Part shown: positions 9,921 to 22,345 of the stretch, piece after piece
Layout of the letters: every line of letters starts with the position of its first letter
Numbering within the stretch: the stretch's first letter is position 1
Source: Owenia fusiformis
Lineage: Eukaryota > Annelida > Polychaeta > Sabellida > Oweniidae
Reading direction: 5' to 3'
Assembly (NCBI GenBank): GCA_903813345.2
Contig: CAIIXF020000010.1
Coordinates: 16,131,181 to 16,195,180 of the forward strand
DNA length: 64,000 nucleotides
Made by a program: the position numbers and the translations under genes
The notes under the pieces: model-generated
The model's database searches: none
What the model saw: the letters and a program-made list of their open reading frames with translations, nothing else
Told to the model about the DNA's origin: nothing

Positions 9921-11350
9921 AATCCTTTGCCCATAAATACAAAAATATGTAAAAAGTGCATCAACATTTTGCATTGTTTCTCAAATATTGATGAGATAAA
10001 CGGTTTAACTGAATCGTTTTTATACTACAATAGCAAATGCTCATCGTGAGATATCACAGCCTTCTCTCAGTGTCTTTCTTGTGCATAGCAGAGATGGTCT
10101 GAGTATCAGAATGGCAAATGCTAAAATTATGTTAGTTTTTCACAGTATGGGTCCTAATACGTGTTAAGATATGGACTGTTATTCCCAGGGGTAAATTATC
10201 AATAAAGGAGGACTTATTATTGCTCATCCTTGGCTAATAGTTTGGCTACAGCTAAAATGATTCAGTCCGTAGTTAGATATTGGATATTGCTCAGTTGCTT
10301 ATAATATGAAACAGCCACCAATTCAAGACCTGATCGAATTCTTAAATTTTTAATCTTTGAGAATAAAAATGGTAATCATTGGCTTCAAAAATGTGATGAT
10401 TACCAGCAGTAATGCCAAACAAAAATTAATCACCAAAAAATCTATCGATAGCAATTAGCCAGTGCAGTAGTAACGTCGAGGAAGAATTGCATATACCCCT
10501 TATTAGATTAATTGAAAAAATTAAGACATATGGACCTCCTTAATATTGGTTCAACTATTGCTGCACTGAAGAATGCTACAGATTTTTCACGGTCCGGAGT
10601 CATACTTTGGACTACCCAGAGTACTTAATTTCTAATGGGGAAAAGACAGTGTTGAAACTTTCATTTAAAAACTGCTCCATCAACTGAATATTCAACTGAA
10701 AATGTGTCGATTTTCTCTTCACTGTCATTTCACTCATAGGCATCATTCATATTAATTCAATTTTGATCGACATCTCTCATTTAAAAATACGAGCACTGAG
10801 AATGTAAATCATTTTCATTATGGATATTTCATCTAAAATTTATTCGTTATTTACTAAAATATGCAAATTGGTAGACAGGCTTTTATGCAATTCATTAGTA
10901 ATGTTATAACTAATGAAATTCAAAAAAATACTTCACTTATGTATGATCACGGGATTAATTGTATGAAGCATGTACAAACATATTCAAGTTACTGCTTCTC
11001 CACATAGGGTAAACGTAAGTAGGTGTGATTATTAGAGGTGTCACCCGCATCGAAGTCGACCCGAATCCCGGGTCGGAAGGCTCGGGTCGAGTCACGAACA
11101 ACAATTCTTTATATTTCCCGCAAACTTTTGACTTGCCCATTTCTTAAATACGTATGAATTACGAATGGGAAATTGTGAAGATTGAAGGAAATACAAGATT
11201 CGTTTTATTAAATCCTTAGTAAATGCACAGGGTCCGGATCAGTCTCACTTGAAATATGTAACTTCTTAAAACATTATGCGACAAATCCTAAGTGAACTGT
11301 TATTCACAGTGCGTGCCATTATGTTATACGTATTGTAACGTTTTATAGTA
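9921..11350. other. Intergenic DNA
   Basis: No gene seen. A 23-bp stretch at 10091-10113 (GAGATGGTCTGAGTATCAGA and on) recurs inverted at 60977-60999. At 11040-11100 a GC-rich patch with GACCCG and CGGGTC repeats forms a short hairpin. Confidence 0.4.
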
Positions 11351-11609
11351 ATGCCTAGGTCACATTTGCTCAAATTTTCATTCTGGCACCCAGACTATGA
11401 GTTTTTGTTCGCTCGTTACAAGGTCTTTCAGATGTCTCTTTGATATTTTCGGCAAATTTTGCAGGTGATGTACGTGTACCTGTACCGAATGGGATCATAC
11501 TCTCGGCGAATCCAAGACATCGGAGAAAAGTCATCGGTACCCGGGACATCGGGAAATCGGCAGATTCCTACTTATTGACCGGTATCCTTCGCAAATGTGA
11601 CCTAGGCAT
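11351..11609. mobile_element. 259-bp TIR mini-element
   Basis: Perfect inverted ends ATGCCTAGGTCACATTTGC at 11351-11369 and 11591-11609. The inside is GC-richer than its flanks, with repeated GGTACC/CGG motifs. The end motif is shared with 2787-2916. Superfamily unclear, because no certain target duplication was seen. A 95-codon open frame crossing it is not gene-like. Confidence 0.7.
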
Positions 11610-13160
11610 AGGTGATTCAATTGCATTTTGTTCGTCTGTTCCTCCATGTGCCCAGGTGATTACTCAAATACCGATTGTCCGATTTGGTCCAAATTATTGC
11701 AGTTTTCAATATGGCTACTCAATTTAAATTACCTCCAAGTTTCGAAGAAATTTAATCTTTGATAACACAAATACAAGTTTTTCATATTTGGTTCAAACTT
11801 TATAATATAAGATGAAAGCCTATGGGCTTTGAACTCTGCGAGAGAAAAATATGGCTTCAGTATGGATTCAACAATATGGCTGCTTAATACAGAATGGCTG
11901 CCATTATATATTAGAACTCAAATACCGTTTTTTCAGAATTGGTTTATATTTAAAAGGCTATTGTCTTATAGTTTTAGTCTCTCTGCAAGAGAAGGAAGGT
12001 CAATATGGCTGCTTATTTAAGGTGTTTATATTCATTTTTGTGGAATCTACCACTCCGTGGAGTTGCTGTTTCTCATTTGAAATTAAAAGATACCGTTTAC
12101 ATTTACCAGTTCACAATTGTATCATTTCACTATTGTACGAAACATATGATCATTCTACTAAGTAGTATATTACGAATTATATTAGTATTTAGTTTCATGT
12201 GAATCATCAAATCTTTCTGTATATATTATCTCACTCTGTCGAAGCCTGTGCTTTTGAACATTTTACCTTGCTGGGATCTGTATATATCACTGAACATTTT
12301 ATAAACTGGAACTTGTATTTTAGATATATTAGATGCCTGGCGTTAATATTGCTCATGCAATATTTATCAGGTTTCATTGGGCTTATTTAACTTTGGATCA
12401 TACGCGAGTCTGAAAATAATCCCGACTGTGGCAATAAGGGGAATTAAAACGAGACACAGGGGTGATGATATTGAAGTTATTGTTATCATAACTGTCACTT
12501 TTCTAAGATGAGTTTACTTATAAAAGGTCACAAAAACCAAAAGACTCAATTTATAATTTAAATGCATACAAGTTGTTCCTATCATGAAATACCCTAATGA
12601 ATCGAGATGAATAACATTATACCAATATAATGATATACCATATAACATAATTTCTTCTTTACGTGTTTTGCATCAAGCTTAACTTAATCTTCTTCAACTC
12701 CTAATGTTTCATACATAAAGCAGAGGTGTTGCCATCTGGGAGAAATAACCAATCAGATCATAGCATTTCAGGTTCATTTGAATAATGAGTATTTATATTA
12801 AATGTCTCATACTGCATCGTTTTTCTTCCATTCTTGTTCCATTCAAATCATAGCGGCATTTTGGTGCCCAGCTGTGAGAATGGCTTCTAACAGCTGGGGA
12901 CCGGAACGCTGCTAAAACAGGGACTCTTTACAACAATGTAATGCACCGACAGAACGGCATTTTTGTTTTGTTTTGGAACAAGTTTGAAGAAAGAAGGTGC
13001 AGTATGAGACTCGCAATCCTTGATTTTCAAACATCTGGTAGGTCAAAAATCCAAATTAACGGTCGAAGCTAGTACCGCATGATGGTGGCAAAATATTTAG
13101 CAAAACAGTACGGGAAAATGATGGTTTGATATTATCAATACTAGCAATCTACACGTTCGA
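11610..13160. other. Intergenic DNA
   Basis: Several overlapping small open frames at 11829-12390 lie in T-rich DNA and lack any recognisable domain. I see no exon, RNA gene or bounded repeat. Confidence 0.4.
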
Positions 13161-13450
13161 GTTGGCCACCAAGGGTCCCCCCATAAGAAGATCCTTTGAC
13201 ATTGACTGAATCTTGAATTGAGGTGAACTCGTCCAAAGGCCCTAAAATGCAAAATACCCAGATATGACCTTCAGATGACCTTGGCTCATGAAGATTGACT
13301 TTGACCTCGGGTCACCAAAATATGAGTCGCCAAGGGTCAGAGTATCCTTCAAGTGCCTTAAAACACCAAATACTTAGAACTTATTAAACTTTGACCTTGA
13401 GACGACCTTGACCCATAAACATTGACCTTGACCTCAGGTCATCTAATCAT
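13160..13450 (+). repeat. Diverged tandem repeat rich in TGACCTTGA
   Basis: Two or more degenerate units of roughly 120 bp, each with GACCTTGAC or GACCTTCAGATGACCTTGG and a GGTCACCAAAAT or GGTCATCTAATC motif. Non-coding. The motif resembles nuclear-receptor half sites, but the repetition alone explains its recurrence. Confidence 0.45.
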
Positions 13451-14765
13451 GGTCGCAAAAACCTTGCCCATAAAAAGTATTTATAGAATGTAGGATAAAA
13501 TCACTTCTAGACCGTCCTTACTTTCTGCGCAAAACTTGTAAACACAGGATAAAGGAAGAGATTATCTGTGGAATTAAATCATAGACATATTTGAAGAGGA
13601 CTATTCAGCTTGTTTTGATCTTCTGACAAACATGTACCTCACTACATGTAAACTGAATAGTCGGTGACATCACTTCCTGTGTCAAATCCTAAAAGATGGC
13701 AACCCTCCTGAAACAAACAGTACATTTTTAAAGATCAAAGACTATACTTAAACGTTTTCTCAAACTAAATTTTGACCATACGATGATATGTAATTTTTGG
13801 AAATGATAAAAACTCTAATTCTACTTTAAAGGACGTAAAAATCTCCTTCAAAGACAGTACAAAAATATTGATAATTTCACCATAGTTTTTACTTTGAGAT
13901 GTTCTAGCTAATTCGATTAATCGTAATGCACTTTTCCTATGTAAAGCTAAAATATGGGTATTAACATTTATGATGTGCAATGATGTTCGGAAGTAAAAAC
14001 TACAGTAGAATATCCCGGAAGAATATCTGATTCAAGTCCCTCGTGTAGTACATCATGCTCAATTTTTACGAGGATAGTCGTTCCTGTTAATCTCTTAGGG
14101 TAAGGGGTAAGCTTTGATCACAAGAAGCAGTCAGGCCAGTATATTTTATAAGGGATATAGTATCGCTATCTTGCTGGATTAAGTGAAGATGAAAAATGGA
14201 ATGAAATTCTGATGTCTAAGTTTTATCTAGCTTTCCCAATTCATATTATTCTGTTTGAACCTTAAACCATAAATCTAGTCTTATTATCATCACTTAACTT
14301 CTGTAATATTGTTAAATTACCATGGTACCTCCTGTAACGATGTCGTAGAAAATAATTAATGTATGTCGTAAAAATACAAAGTCAAGATGGCAACGTGGCT
14401 AAAACAACAAGATGGACGCCAGGACACATCACTAAATTATGTGATTATCTATTGGATTTTACCACTCGGACTCTGAACAACGTCATTCACTGTATGAATC
14501 AGGGAATTGTGGGATCCAAAGTCTCTACTATCATTTGGAATAGAGAGCTTTACAAGCTTTAGACAAAGAGAAACTCTGACAAATAAGAATGATCGAGGGG
14601 GGGGGGGGGGGTAACACCTCGAAACCTCTTAGAGGGTAACAACTAACAAGTCATTTATTGCCCTGCCTCGTTCTTTATTTAGATAAGATCCCGGTGCAGT
14701 CTTGAGTGACTACCTAAACATTCTCTCTAGCTCCAGTTTCTAGTTTATTAGGAGGCCTGAACCAA
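13451..14765. other. Intergenic DNA with a G homopolymer
   Basis: No gene seen. A run of about 15 G lies at 14597-14611. Confidence 0.4.
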
Positions 14766-15841
14766 GGTGTCCAACCCAAACGCTCTCACATGCACGACGG
14801 AGCGTTTCATTCACGCTGAAACAGTGCGGCGCAAAATAAAATGACGGCTAATGAAGATCCCATTATGACCGTAAGATATCGTTTCGCTCGTTCCTCATAC
14901 ATATCAAACGTTATGGTGACATATTATGTACCATTCGATGAACAATAGCCTGGGCAATTCTTATTTATTCAACTTCTGGTGGTAAACTGTTATTTGCTTG
15001 ATCAAAGCTCCGTAGTGTAGTGTATTTATATGGTAACGTCAATCTTTCTGTCAAAGTAGTGGATCACAAACTCGTATATTCTCATTTGCTAAAATCCCAG
15101 TCCATATCCTTTACTTGTTTTCCCCGAAACGGTCCGTCGATTTTGGACTCAATTTAGAAACGCTCTTACCATTTTGTTTTGATACTATCTTCAGATTATT
15201 AGAGAAGAGTTCGGAATCGAATTTATCTCTCAAAAACGTGTTGTGTTGTTAGGCAAATTGAAACGTCCCAACCTGGTAGTGCTACAGGTGCAATAAGCCG
15301 ACTTAAGCCTACATTAGATGATGTTATTCCTACATAAAACTATTGACAACAAAACAAAATGTTTATATGTGAATTAATCTTTCTTCTTTTGATGCCAAGG
15401 AGTATAATAGATTGTTTCTCTTCCTGAAAAGGAAAGTCAAGCTAATTCCTAAACAAATCTAGACTAGTACCGTACAGCGTTTCCAGTTCACTGTATAACC
15501 AGACCGCAGCGTTTCTTGAATATGAAAATGTCATCATTTTTAAGACTGGATTTTCGGTCATCAAATCACAGTTACGATAATGTATGGTGTGTTGAAGCTT
15601 TGGAATTTGACCAAAATATACTCTGATGCTCTAATCCTGACTCAACTAATCACATGTCTCACAAAAGGGGGTTTGACCGGTAGAATAGCAAATACGTTTA
15701 TGAATTTTTGATAAGTATACTGCTTCGTGCAGCTCTTCCCAATTGCTTCAAACGTCAACGTCCTACTCCGGAGCTTTTATTTGTTTAGTTTCAGCAATAA
15801 AATGCTCCGTCGTGCATGTAAGAGCGTTTGGGTTGGACACC
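14766..15841. mobile_element. 1.08-kb TIR transposon derivative, non-autonomous
   Basis: Inverted ends of about 55 bp: GGTGTCCAACCCAAACGCTC on the left matches the inverse of the right end almost perfectly, continuing through CATGCACGACGGAGC on both sides. The 1-kb interior has no transposase-like frame. The target duplication is unclear, so I do not assign a superfamily. Confidence 0.8.
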
Positions 15842-16513
15842 GCGTGAACAAGGCCAGATCTTTCTGAAACGATGAAAACATCAGTTTGCTCAAATGTCAT
15901 CACCCTTGCATTGCACCTTATCCCGCGCGTTCAACCGTCACGCTTAATTTGGTACGTACCCTGTGGCTAAGGTAGGATATTTTTTATCACAGTAACTACA
16001 GCAGCAAGTACAGCGATCAAACTAAATCATCATGGGGACGTTAGTTTATGTAAGATATGAGATGCATATAACGGATGTCTGTGGAAATTATTGTGTCTTC
16101 GCTTGGAATCTTCTCATTATTTCTACTTATCTAGACATGGATCATATGTTTTTAAATAAGTCTGAATTAATGGTGCAGTGGATTCATGAGATGGGACACA
16201 ATTAGAAACATGGGATGATAGATATCATGATAAACCATTCCACCTCATTTCTTCTCAGTCCTTAGATGCCAGAGCATATTGATAGTGATACAGAGGATTA
16301 TGTGATGAGTATCAGGAGGGAGTTGTAATTTTGCTTTGTATTGTTGATTGGATTAAAGACCTGACAGTGGATCCCGGCAGTGGGTGAATTGTACTATTGT
16401 AATTGCTACTCATTATTGCTCCGTTTATTGATAAGCTAATAAGGAATTCTTAATCCAAAGCTTATTTTACAAAGCGTACAATGTTTTGCCCTAGACGACA
16501 TGTGTTGATTTAA
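15842..16513. other. Intergenic DNA
   Basis: No gene, RNA gene or bounded repeat recognised. Confidence 0.35.
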
Positions 16514-17066
16514 TGAAGGGATCTTAATTGTCAATATGATATAAAATGAGTCCCCATCAATCAGTTTTTTCCAGATCCGCTCACCTTAAAGGTGTAACAT
16601 GTTTGCTCTATCCAATTGTCGTAAATTATGTTTTACACCTCCCCCATTGGGTAGCAGCGGGAGGGGGGATTTTAATTGTCAATATGATATAAAATGAGTC
16701 CCCATCAATCAATTTTTTCCAGATCCGCTCACCTTAAAGGTGTAACATGTTTGCTCTATCCATTTGTCGTAAATTATGTTTTACACCTCCCCCATTGGGT
16801 AGCAGCGGGAGGGGGGATTTTAATTGTCAATATGATATAAAATGAGTCCCCATCAATCAATTTTTTCCAGATCCGCTCACCTTAAAGGTGTAACATGTTT
16901 GCTCTATCCATTTGTCGTAAATTATGTTTTACACCTCCCCCATTGGGTAGCAGCGGGAGGGGGGATCTTAATTGTTGATATAATATAAAATGAGTCCCCA
17001 TCAATCAATTTTTTCCAGATCCGCTCACCTTAAAGGTGTAACATGTTTGCTCTATCCAATCCCCCC
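16514..17066 (+). repeat. 148-bp tandem satellite, about 3.7 units
   Basis: AATTGTCAATATGATATAAA recurs at 16526, 16674 and 16822, with a variant (AATTGTTGATATAATATAAA) at 16970: an exact 148-bp period with very few differences. Each unit holds the palindrome CACCTTAAAGGTG and a GCGGGAGGGGGGAT stretch. The array ends in ATCCCCCCTCCCGC, the inverse of the G-rich part. An open frame from 17043 starts in the last unit and is not a gene. Confidence 0.9.
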
Positions 17067-18092
17067 TCCCGCAAAGCAAAAATATATTTTGACGAAAACA
17101 TTTTTCATATACCACCATGCAATAAGTTTATTCAGTCAGAAGATGTAATGAAAAATTGTTTATGTGTTTTTATTTGTGTGTGTGTGGGGGGTAGTCCAGG
17201 ATTTTCATATTTTTGGGTTTGGATCCCTGCAGAAATCAAGGCATTAGTATTTCATAATATTTTGAATTTAGATGAAAAACCTACCAGAGCAAGTGTCTCG
17301 CTCACTTTTTGCCCCAGAACTTGTGCCTTTCCCCCACCTCTAGGGGGAGGGGGAGGGGGAGGGGGAGGGGGTAAAACTGAAAAGGAATATTTTGGGCAAA
17401 CGTTTTCCAAGATTTTCATGTAATAACTGATACTATTGGGTAATGATTATAAGAATCAGTTGTAGGTGTTTATTGTTTGTTTTAATTCATTTTTAATAAA
17501 TGATTAAATTTTAACCCTTTGATGTTTATATTTTCAAGTTTTGTTAACATTGATTTTGAGGATATTATATCACTATTCTAAGATCTTTTGATATCTAATC
17601 AAGAAAATTCAGGAATAAAGCTTCACTATGAAACTTTATGTCCAAATTAATTTCAAAATATTATAAATATAAATGATTGGGAAAAAAAGATTTTGCTTAT
17701 GTAGCGAGCATTACTAGCTTCGAACGAAATTCCAAGATTCGGATCATTTTGCTATGTTTGCTAAAGCGTGTATACGTGAATGACAAGCTGCTTTGAGTAT
17801 ATCAGGTACGTGTTTTAGACACAACATTAATTAAGCTTGACATTGAGGTGCACATTCACACTTTTGAGCATGGTAATACAAGTTTTTATTTCTTTAGCAG
17901 AAGACGGGTTTCTGAAAATATCTGTTATCTAATTCACTCGATTTATGTATTTCTGCTGACGCTTTAACACCACGACACATAGATTTCAACTTGTTAAAAT
18001 GCACACTGCCTAGAATTTTTATAAGGGTTGTCAGACATCGGATTGGCCGCCATATTTGAAATGAAAATATTGCTAAATAGAGCTTTGCGCAT
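17067..18092. other. Intergenic DNA with a GGGGGA microsatellite
   Basis: A short GGGGGA repeat lies at about 17343-17371. No coding exon is supported. Confidence 0.4.
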
Positions 18093-18100
18093 GTCATAAC

Positions 18101-19354
18101 GGTAACTGGTCAACTCAACCCCAAGTCAACTCAACCCAAGTCAACTCAACCCTTAGTCATGTCGACCCCAAGTCAAGTCGACCCTTAGTCAAGTCGACCC
18201 CAAGTCATCTCGACCCTTAGTCAAGTCGACCCCAAGTCATCTCAACCCTTGGTCATCTCAACCCTTAGTCAACTCAACCCCACCATAAAAAACAAATAGA
18301 TATACTATTTTCGTGGTATGATATTGATGAATTTTGAAAGAATGAGGGACTAAAATGCTAATTTTCCAAAAGAAAATTATCAACTATTGAAGTTTGTGCT
18401 TAATGCATTTATAATTTTTATAAATATAACATTTATTTACCAAAATAATATTTGATAAATCTTAATAGGGCTATTCACGATGCTATACATATATTTCACC
18501 CCTTCATATATGACCTTGTTTTATCTCTCTGAAATAAAAAAATTATCTATAAACTTTTCTGTTATACCGAAATTGTTGCAACAGTATTTTTGACAACAGG
18601 TAACTTATGCAACATGTGAATTGTGCCAACATCCATCCATACTTTGTATTGAATGATTTTATATTTTGATAATAATAATAAACAATAAACAATATGATAT
18701 CTTCCTTCTGATCTATTGGCGATAGAAATGTTTATTTTTGAAGCTAGATTTTAAAACAAGACTGAACAAACAATGGGATTTATGATTTTACAATTTCCAT
18801 TATCGTACCCATGCCAGGTGTCATAAATAACAAGATTAGGATTTTATAACAATAAACAATATGATCCAGTTCAAATCTTCCTTCTGATCTGCAGGCGATA
18901 GAAATGTTTATTTTTTGAAGTATGATTTTAAAACAAGACTGAACAAACAATGGGATTTATGTTTTTCTATTTATTAGTAAATGTTTCCATTATCTTACTC
19001 ATATGTCAGGTGTCATAAACAATCAGATTGGGATTTTATGATCCAGTTCAAATCTTCGTTTTGATCTATAGGTGACAGAAATGTTTTTTTCTTTGAAGTT
19101 TGATTTCAAATCAAACTGCACAAACAATGGGATTATATTGTATTTTAATCTACTTAAAACAAGTAAAATCATTTGGGTCGACTTGACTAAGGGTTGAGTT
19201 GACCAAGGGTTGAGATGACTTGGGTTCGAGTTGACTAAGGGTCGAGATGACTTGGGGTTGACTTGACTAAGGGTCGACTTGACTTGGGGTCGACTTGACT
19301 AAGGGTTGAGTTGACTTGGGTTGAGTTGACTTGGGGTTGAGTTGACCAGGAAGC
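18101..19354. mobile_element. 1.25-kb foldback element with minisatellite ends
   Basis: The left end (18106-18282) is an array of about 16-17-bp units built on AAGTCAACTCAACCC, with variants carrying GTCGACCC or TCATCTC. The right end (19174-19350) is the same kind of array in inverse orientation. The 8-bp direct repeat GTCATAAC flanks the whole (18093-18100, 19355-19362). The middle holds about 2.5 direct units of 170-185 bp (18676-19140), each with ATAGAAATGTTTAT and ACAAACAATGGGATTTAT. No transposase frame. An 8-bp duplication is compatible with hAT or foldback-type mobilisation. Confidence 0.85.
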
Positions 19355-19453
19355 GTCATAACATATCTACTGCATTATTACAAGCTTAAAACATATGAAA
19401 TCGGATCCTCATTTTTCGTGATATTTTATTTCTGTGAGTTCTCTTATTTTCAT

Positions 19454-19765
19454 TATGTCACCAACAAAAGTGGTGACATATAATTGTAGCGTGGTCTCCG
19501 TTTTTTGTGACGACGGGCGGCGTTTAGTGGTTGGCGTCCTGGGTCTGTAACGAATTCTAAAAACTTCCAATAACTTATCAAATACTGTTTAGACTGACTT
19601 CAATTTTTCCGAAATCATCTACAAGCTCACAAAATAACTCTGAATTTAGATTTGATATTTGACCTTCAATGACCTTCTCAAGGTCAAAAAAGTATTTTAT
19701 CAACTTGCTTTAAACAAGTTCTCAGAAGTTCGAATCTGACTAAGATTGAATTCATAACAACAATC
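19454..19765 (+). repeat. ATGTCACCA repeat family, copy 1
   Basis: Begins ATGTCACCAACAAAAGTGGT, a small hairpin, followed by GACGGGCGGCGTTTAGTGG and by phrases such as TTGACCTTCAATGACCTTCT and ACAAGTTCTCAGAAGTTCGA. The same phrases occur inverted at 59932-60387, and a short piece lies at 36261-36390. Non-coding. Confidence 0.6.
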
Positions 19766-20048
19766 TATTATGAACAACTAATATAAGTGTAGACATTTTG
19801 TCATGTTAATGCCCTGTTACGTTTGTGGTGCACGCGTACGTGTACACATTCTGACATTACCATGTGGTATCACTTGCGTGATACCTAATGCTATCCTAAT
19901 ACTCATTTTTGATACTCTTTGCCGATCGTTAAAATGAAACCCTGCCCTAATATCCGACATAGTTTGCATAAATGGTTATTTAGTGTATCTAGTAATTGCA
20001 ACCGGATATATATAATTACGAAGAAAATAATCGATCGTAATCGTAATA

Positions 20049-21685
20049 CAGGGTGACACAAAAATGAAAATATGTAATTTTGGAGTATACTTCTACAATT
20101 TATGTGACAATTGCTGGAATTACACCACAAAATCCGCTAAAACGTTTTAGTGGAAGGCGCTTTACAAAATCGCCATTCTGATTACACCAACTTTGCTAAA
20201 GCGTCTTAGGAATTATGTTTTGGAATTACACCTGTTTTTCTAAAACGCCTTTCGTGCACTTTTAACGATGTAGTTATGAATAATATCCAGCATACATGTA
20301 TGTGTACATCTCCTGTAAATGTATTCTTTTTGCATCTAAGACAAAACTGATCTTCCATAATTTGATTAAAAATGCATGACATTGCATATTTTTTATTTAT
20401 CTTTTATTAATTATGAGAAAACATAATAAAAATGTAAAAGAAAAAGATGTACATATTCTCTGAAGATAACACTTGATTTCGATGTGATCTGGCGACCATC
20501 ATCCATTTTTCAATTTAGATATATAGCCAGATAGCAGCGTGAAATGAGGTCTTACTTCGTTTAGGGCAAATGTTAAAAACTAGTAAAAACCCGGGTAAGA
20601 CGTTTTACAAAAACCGATCGGTATTACACTGCACACTTAAAGCGCCTAACGACTTATGCCATTTACTAGTGACAAGGGTTCTTGGAGTTTTAGAAAAGCG
20701 TTTTTGTAAAACCGCAATCGTGATTACACCTAATTCTTAAACCTGGTTAAAACCTAAGAAGCTTTTGTAAAACGCCATGTGTAATTCCAGCAAATGTGTT
20801 CAATGTATTTTTTATAATCTGTTTTATTTTATTATATAATAGACAGGTACAAGTAGTTGCTGATATGAGTGACCATTCACTATGAATGTATGAACTGGAG
20901 CATAGCATCAACGCCATTAAGGTTATGAGATATTCCGTATTCCGTCTAGGCATTCCACGATTACACCAAATTCACTCTGAATTGTATTGTATTGTACCTT
21001 TTTTCTATATTTTCAAAATCAAGTCAATTCATCATAATTAACAAAATTGTTCTGTGAAAGTTGGTAGATAGGTCATAATATTGATAATGTGTATGAAAAA
21101 ATGACTCATAAATAGCAAAGCATGATTCCTAATTAGGGTAATTACATTTTGAACATTCTTAAACGATTTTACATAATAGCGATTTCTCTGATCGAGTTGT
21201 TGATTCTGCTCATCTTCCAAAGTGTTGGAATGAAGAGGGGGAGAAACCCCAGGGTTCAAAGATGACATACGCTTATAATGTAAATCTGTATTGAGATGAC
21301 ATCGTCGCTGATTGGTTTAGCGTGTCGATCGTTGATTGGTTTAAAACTAGGTCAATTTGGAAACTTTGAAAACCAAGATGGAGGGTATACGTACGGTATC
21401 AAGCGGCACCAATCAAAAGTGTCCAAATATTTGTTTCACCTGCAGTCACACTTATAACTTCTCATTTTGTGGCCCTTAATTTGTTTTGCTTACTCATGGA
21501 TGTGGATTCATTTTAAATGTGAAGTTATAGCAACTGAAACCTTGTGAATCAAGATGGATTATGCTATTTTGCGTGCTGTTTCACTCATTAAATAATCTAT
21601 CTACACAGAGAAATTTACAAAGATTTCATCAAAAGTGCGAACGTTATTCTAGAATTAGAGGGTTGTATCGTTTTGTGTCACCTTG
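20049..21685. mobile_element. TA-flanked TIR element, 1.64 kb, mariner-type ends
   Basis: Left end CAGGGTGACACAAAA and right end TTTTGTGTCACCTTG, each bordered by TA (20047-20048, 21686-21687). No intact transposase frame was found. Most of its left half is another inserted element (20111-20793), so the original was nearer 950 bp. Confidence 0.7.
20111..20793. mobile_element. 683-bp element with TTGCTGGAATTACAC ends, nested
   Basis: Perfect inverted ends TTGCTGGAATTACAC (20111-20125) and GTGTAATTCCAGCAA (20779-20793). Several subterminal repeats of the type AAAACGTTTTA or GCGTTTTACAAAA lie in both orientations near each end, as expected of transposase-binding clusters. Non-coding. It lies inside the 20049-21685 element. 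Confidence 0.7.
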
Positions 21686-21945
21686 TACTTGTAATAGGTA
21701 TTACTCTACCAAAACTAGTGCCCAATAAATGACAGTTTGGGGACATTTTGTACCTTTTTACTCTCATTTTCATAGTTTAAACGATCCTAATTCATGATGA
21801 CCACCGGCACGACAACTTGATTTTAAACAAAGCCACTCGATGGCCTTAGCTTCGGATTTTGTACGATATACATTGCATTTATGGAATTACGTGGGGCTTC
21901 TGGAAGGACGTAATTACTTTATTTCAGGAACACATTTACTGGATT

Positions 21946-22190
21946 ATTGGACCACTTTTCTTAATTACATTGTAAAAACAAGGCTCGTAAATAAACGATA
22001 ATTCGTATATAAAATAAATAATTTAACCTATTTCTTTCCAACTAAAAGAGAATGGGATCACAGGGAGAGTTGTGAAGCCTTGAGCAATGACACCACGCCC
22101 TTATTTGCACCAGTATACACATACTGATAGGCAATTAAATAGTGATTATCACTAAATAAAGATAATTTACTGCAAAGTATCCCATGAAAT
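21946..22190 (+). repeat. Dispersed repeat, copy A
   Basis: Shares GGACCACTTTTCTTAATT, AACCTATTTCTTTC, GGGAGAGTTGTGAA and a TAGTGATTATCA-like stretch, in the same order, with 37532-37770. The copies are clearly diverged. No ends are defined and it is non-coding. Confidence 0.5.
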
Positions 22191-22281
22191 GAAAGGTGAT
22201 TTCTCGGAAAAACCAGTTAGCCACGTTTTCACAATCTCCACATTTCACATCTTTACATCTTGAACAATTAAATAAAGAGAC

Positions 22282-22345
22282 ACCCTTTGCATTTGTTCGC
22301 TTTTTAAAAGAGAACTTCGTTTATAATTAGACTGTGCGCAGGGTA
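22282..22345 (+). repeat. Snap-back mini-element copy
   Basis: CACCCTTTGCATTTGTTCG, the TTAAAAGAGAACTTCG core and a GTGCGCAGGGTA end. Slightly shorter than the 84-bp copy, with the central palindrome reduced. No convincing target duplication was seen. Confidence 0.6.

Noticed and set aside
11829-12390. Cluster of overlapping 60-100-codon frames
   Set aside because: Several frames overlap on one strand in T-rich DNA, none has a motif, and composition is like random AT-rich sequence.
13160-13450. Nuclear-receptor enhancer with many TGACCT half sites
   Set aside because: The half sites come from the repetition of one degenerate unit; nothing shows binding or a nearby promoter.
14597-14611. G homopolymer as a functional G-quadruplex
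   Set aside because: A single uninterrupted run, possibly of uncertain length from sequencing, with no conserved context.
17043-17423. 126-codon open frame as a gene
   Set aside because: It starts in the last satellite unit and ends in a GGGGGA microsatellite that codes for a glycine run; no domain.
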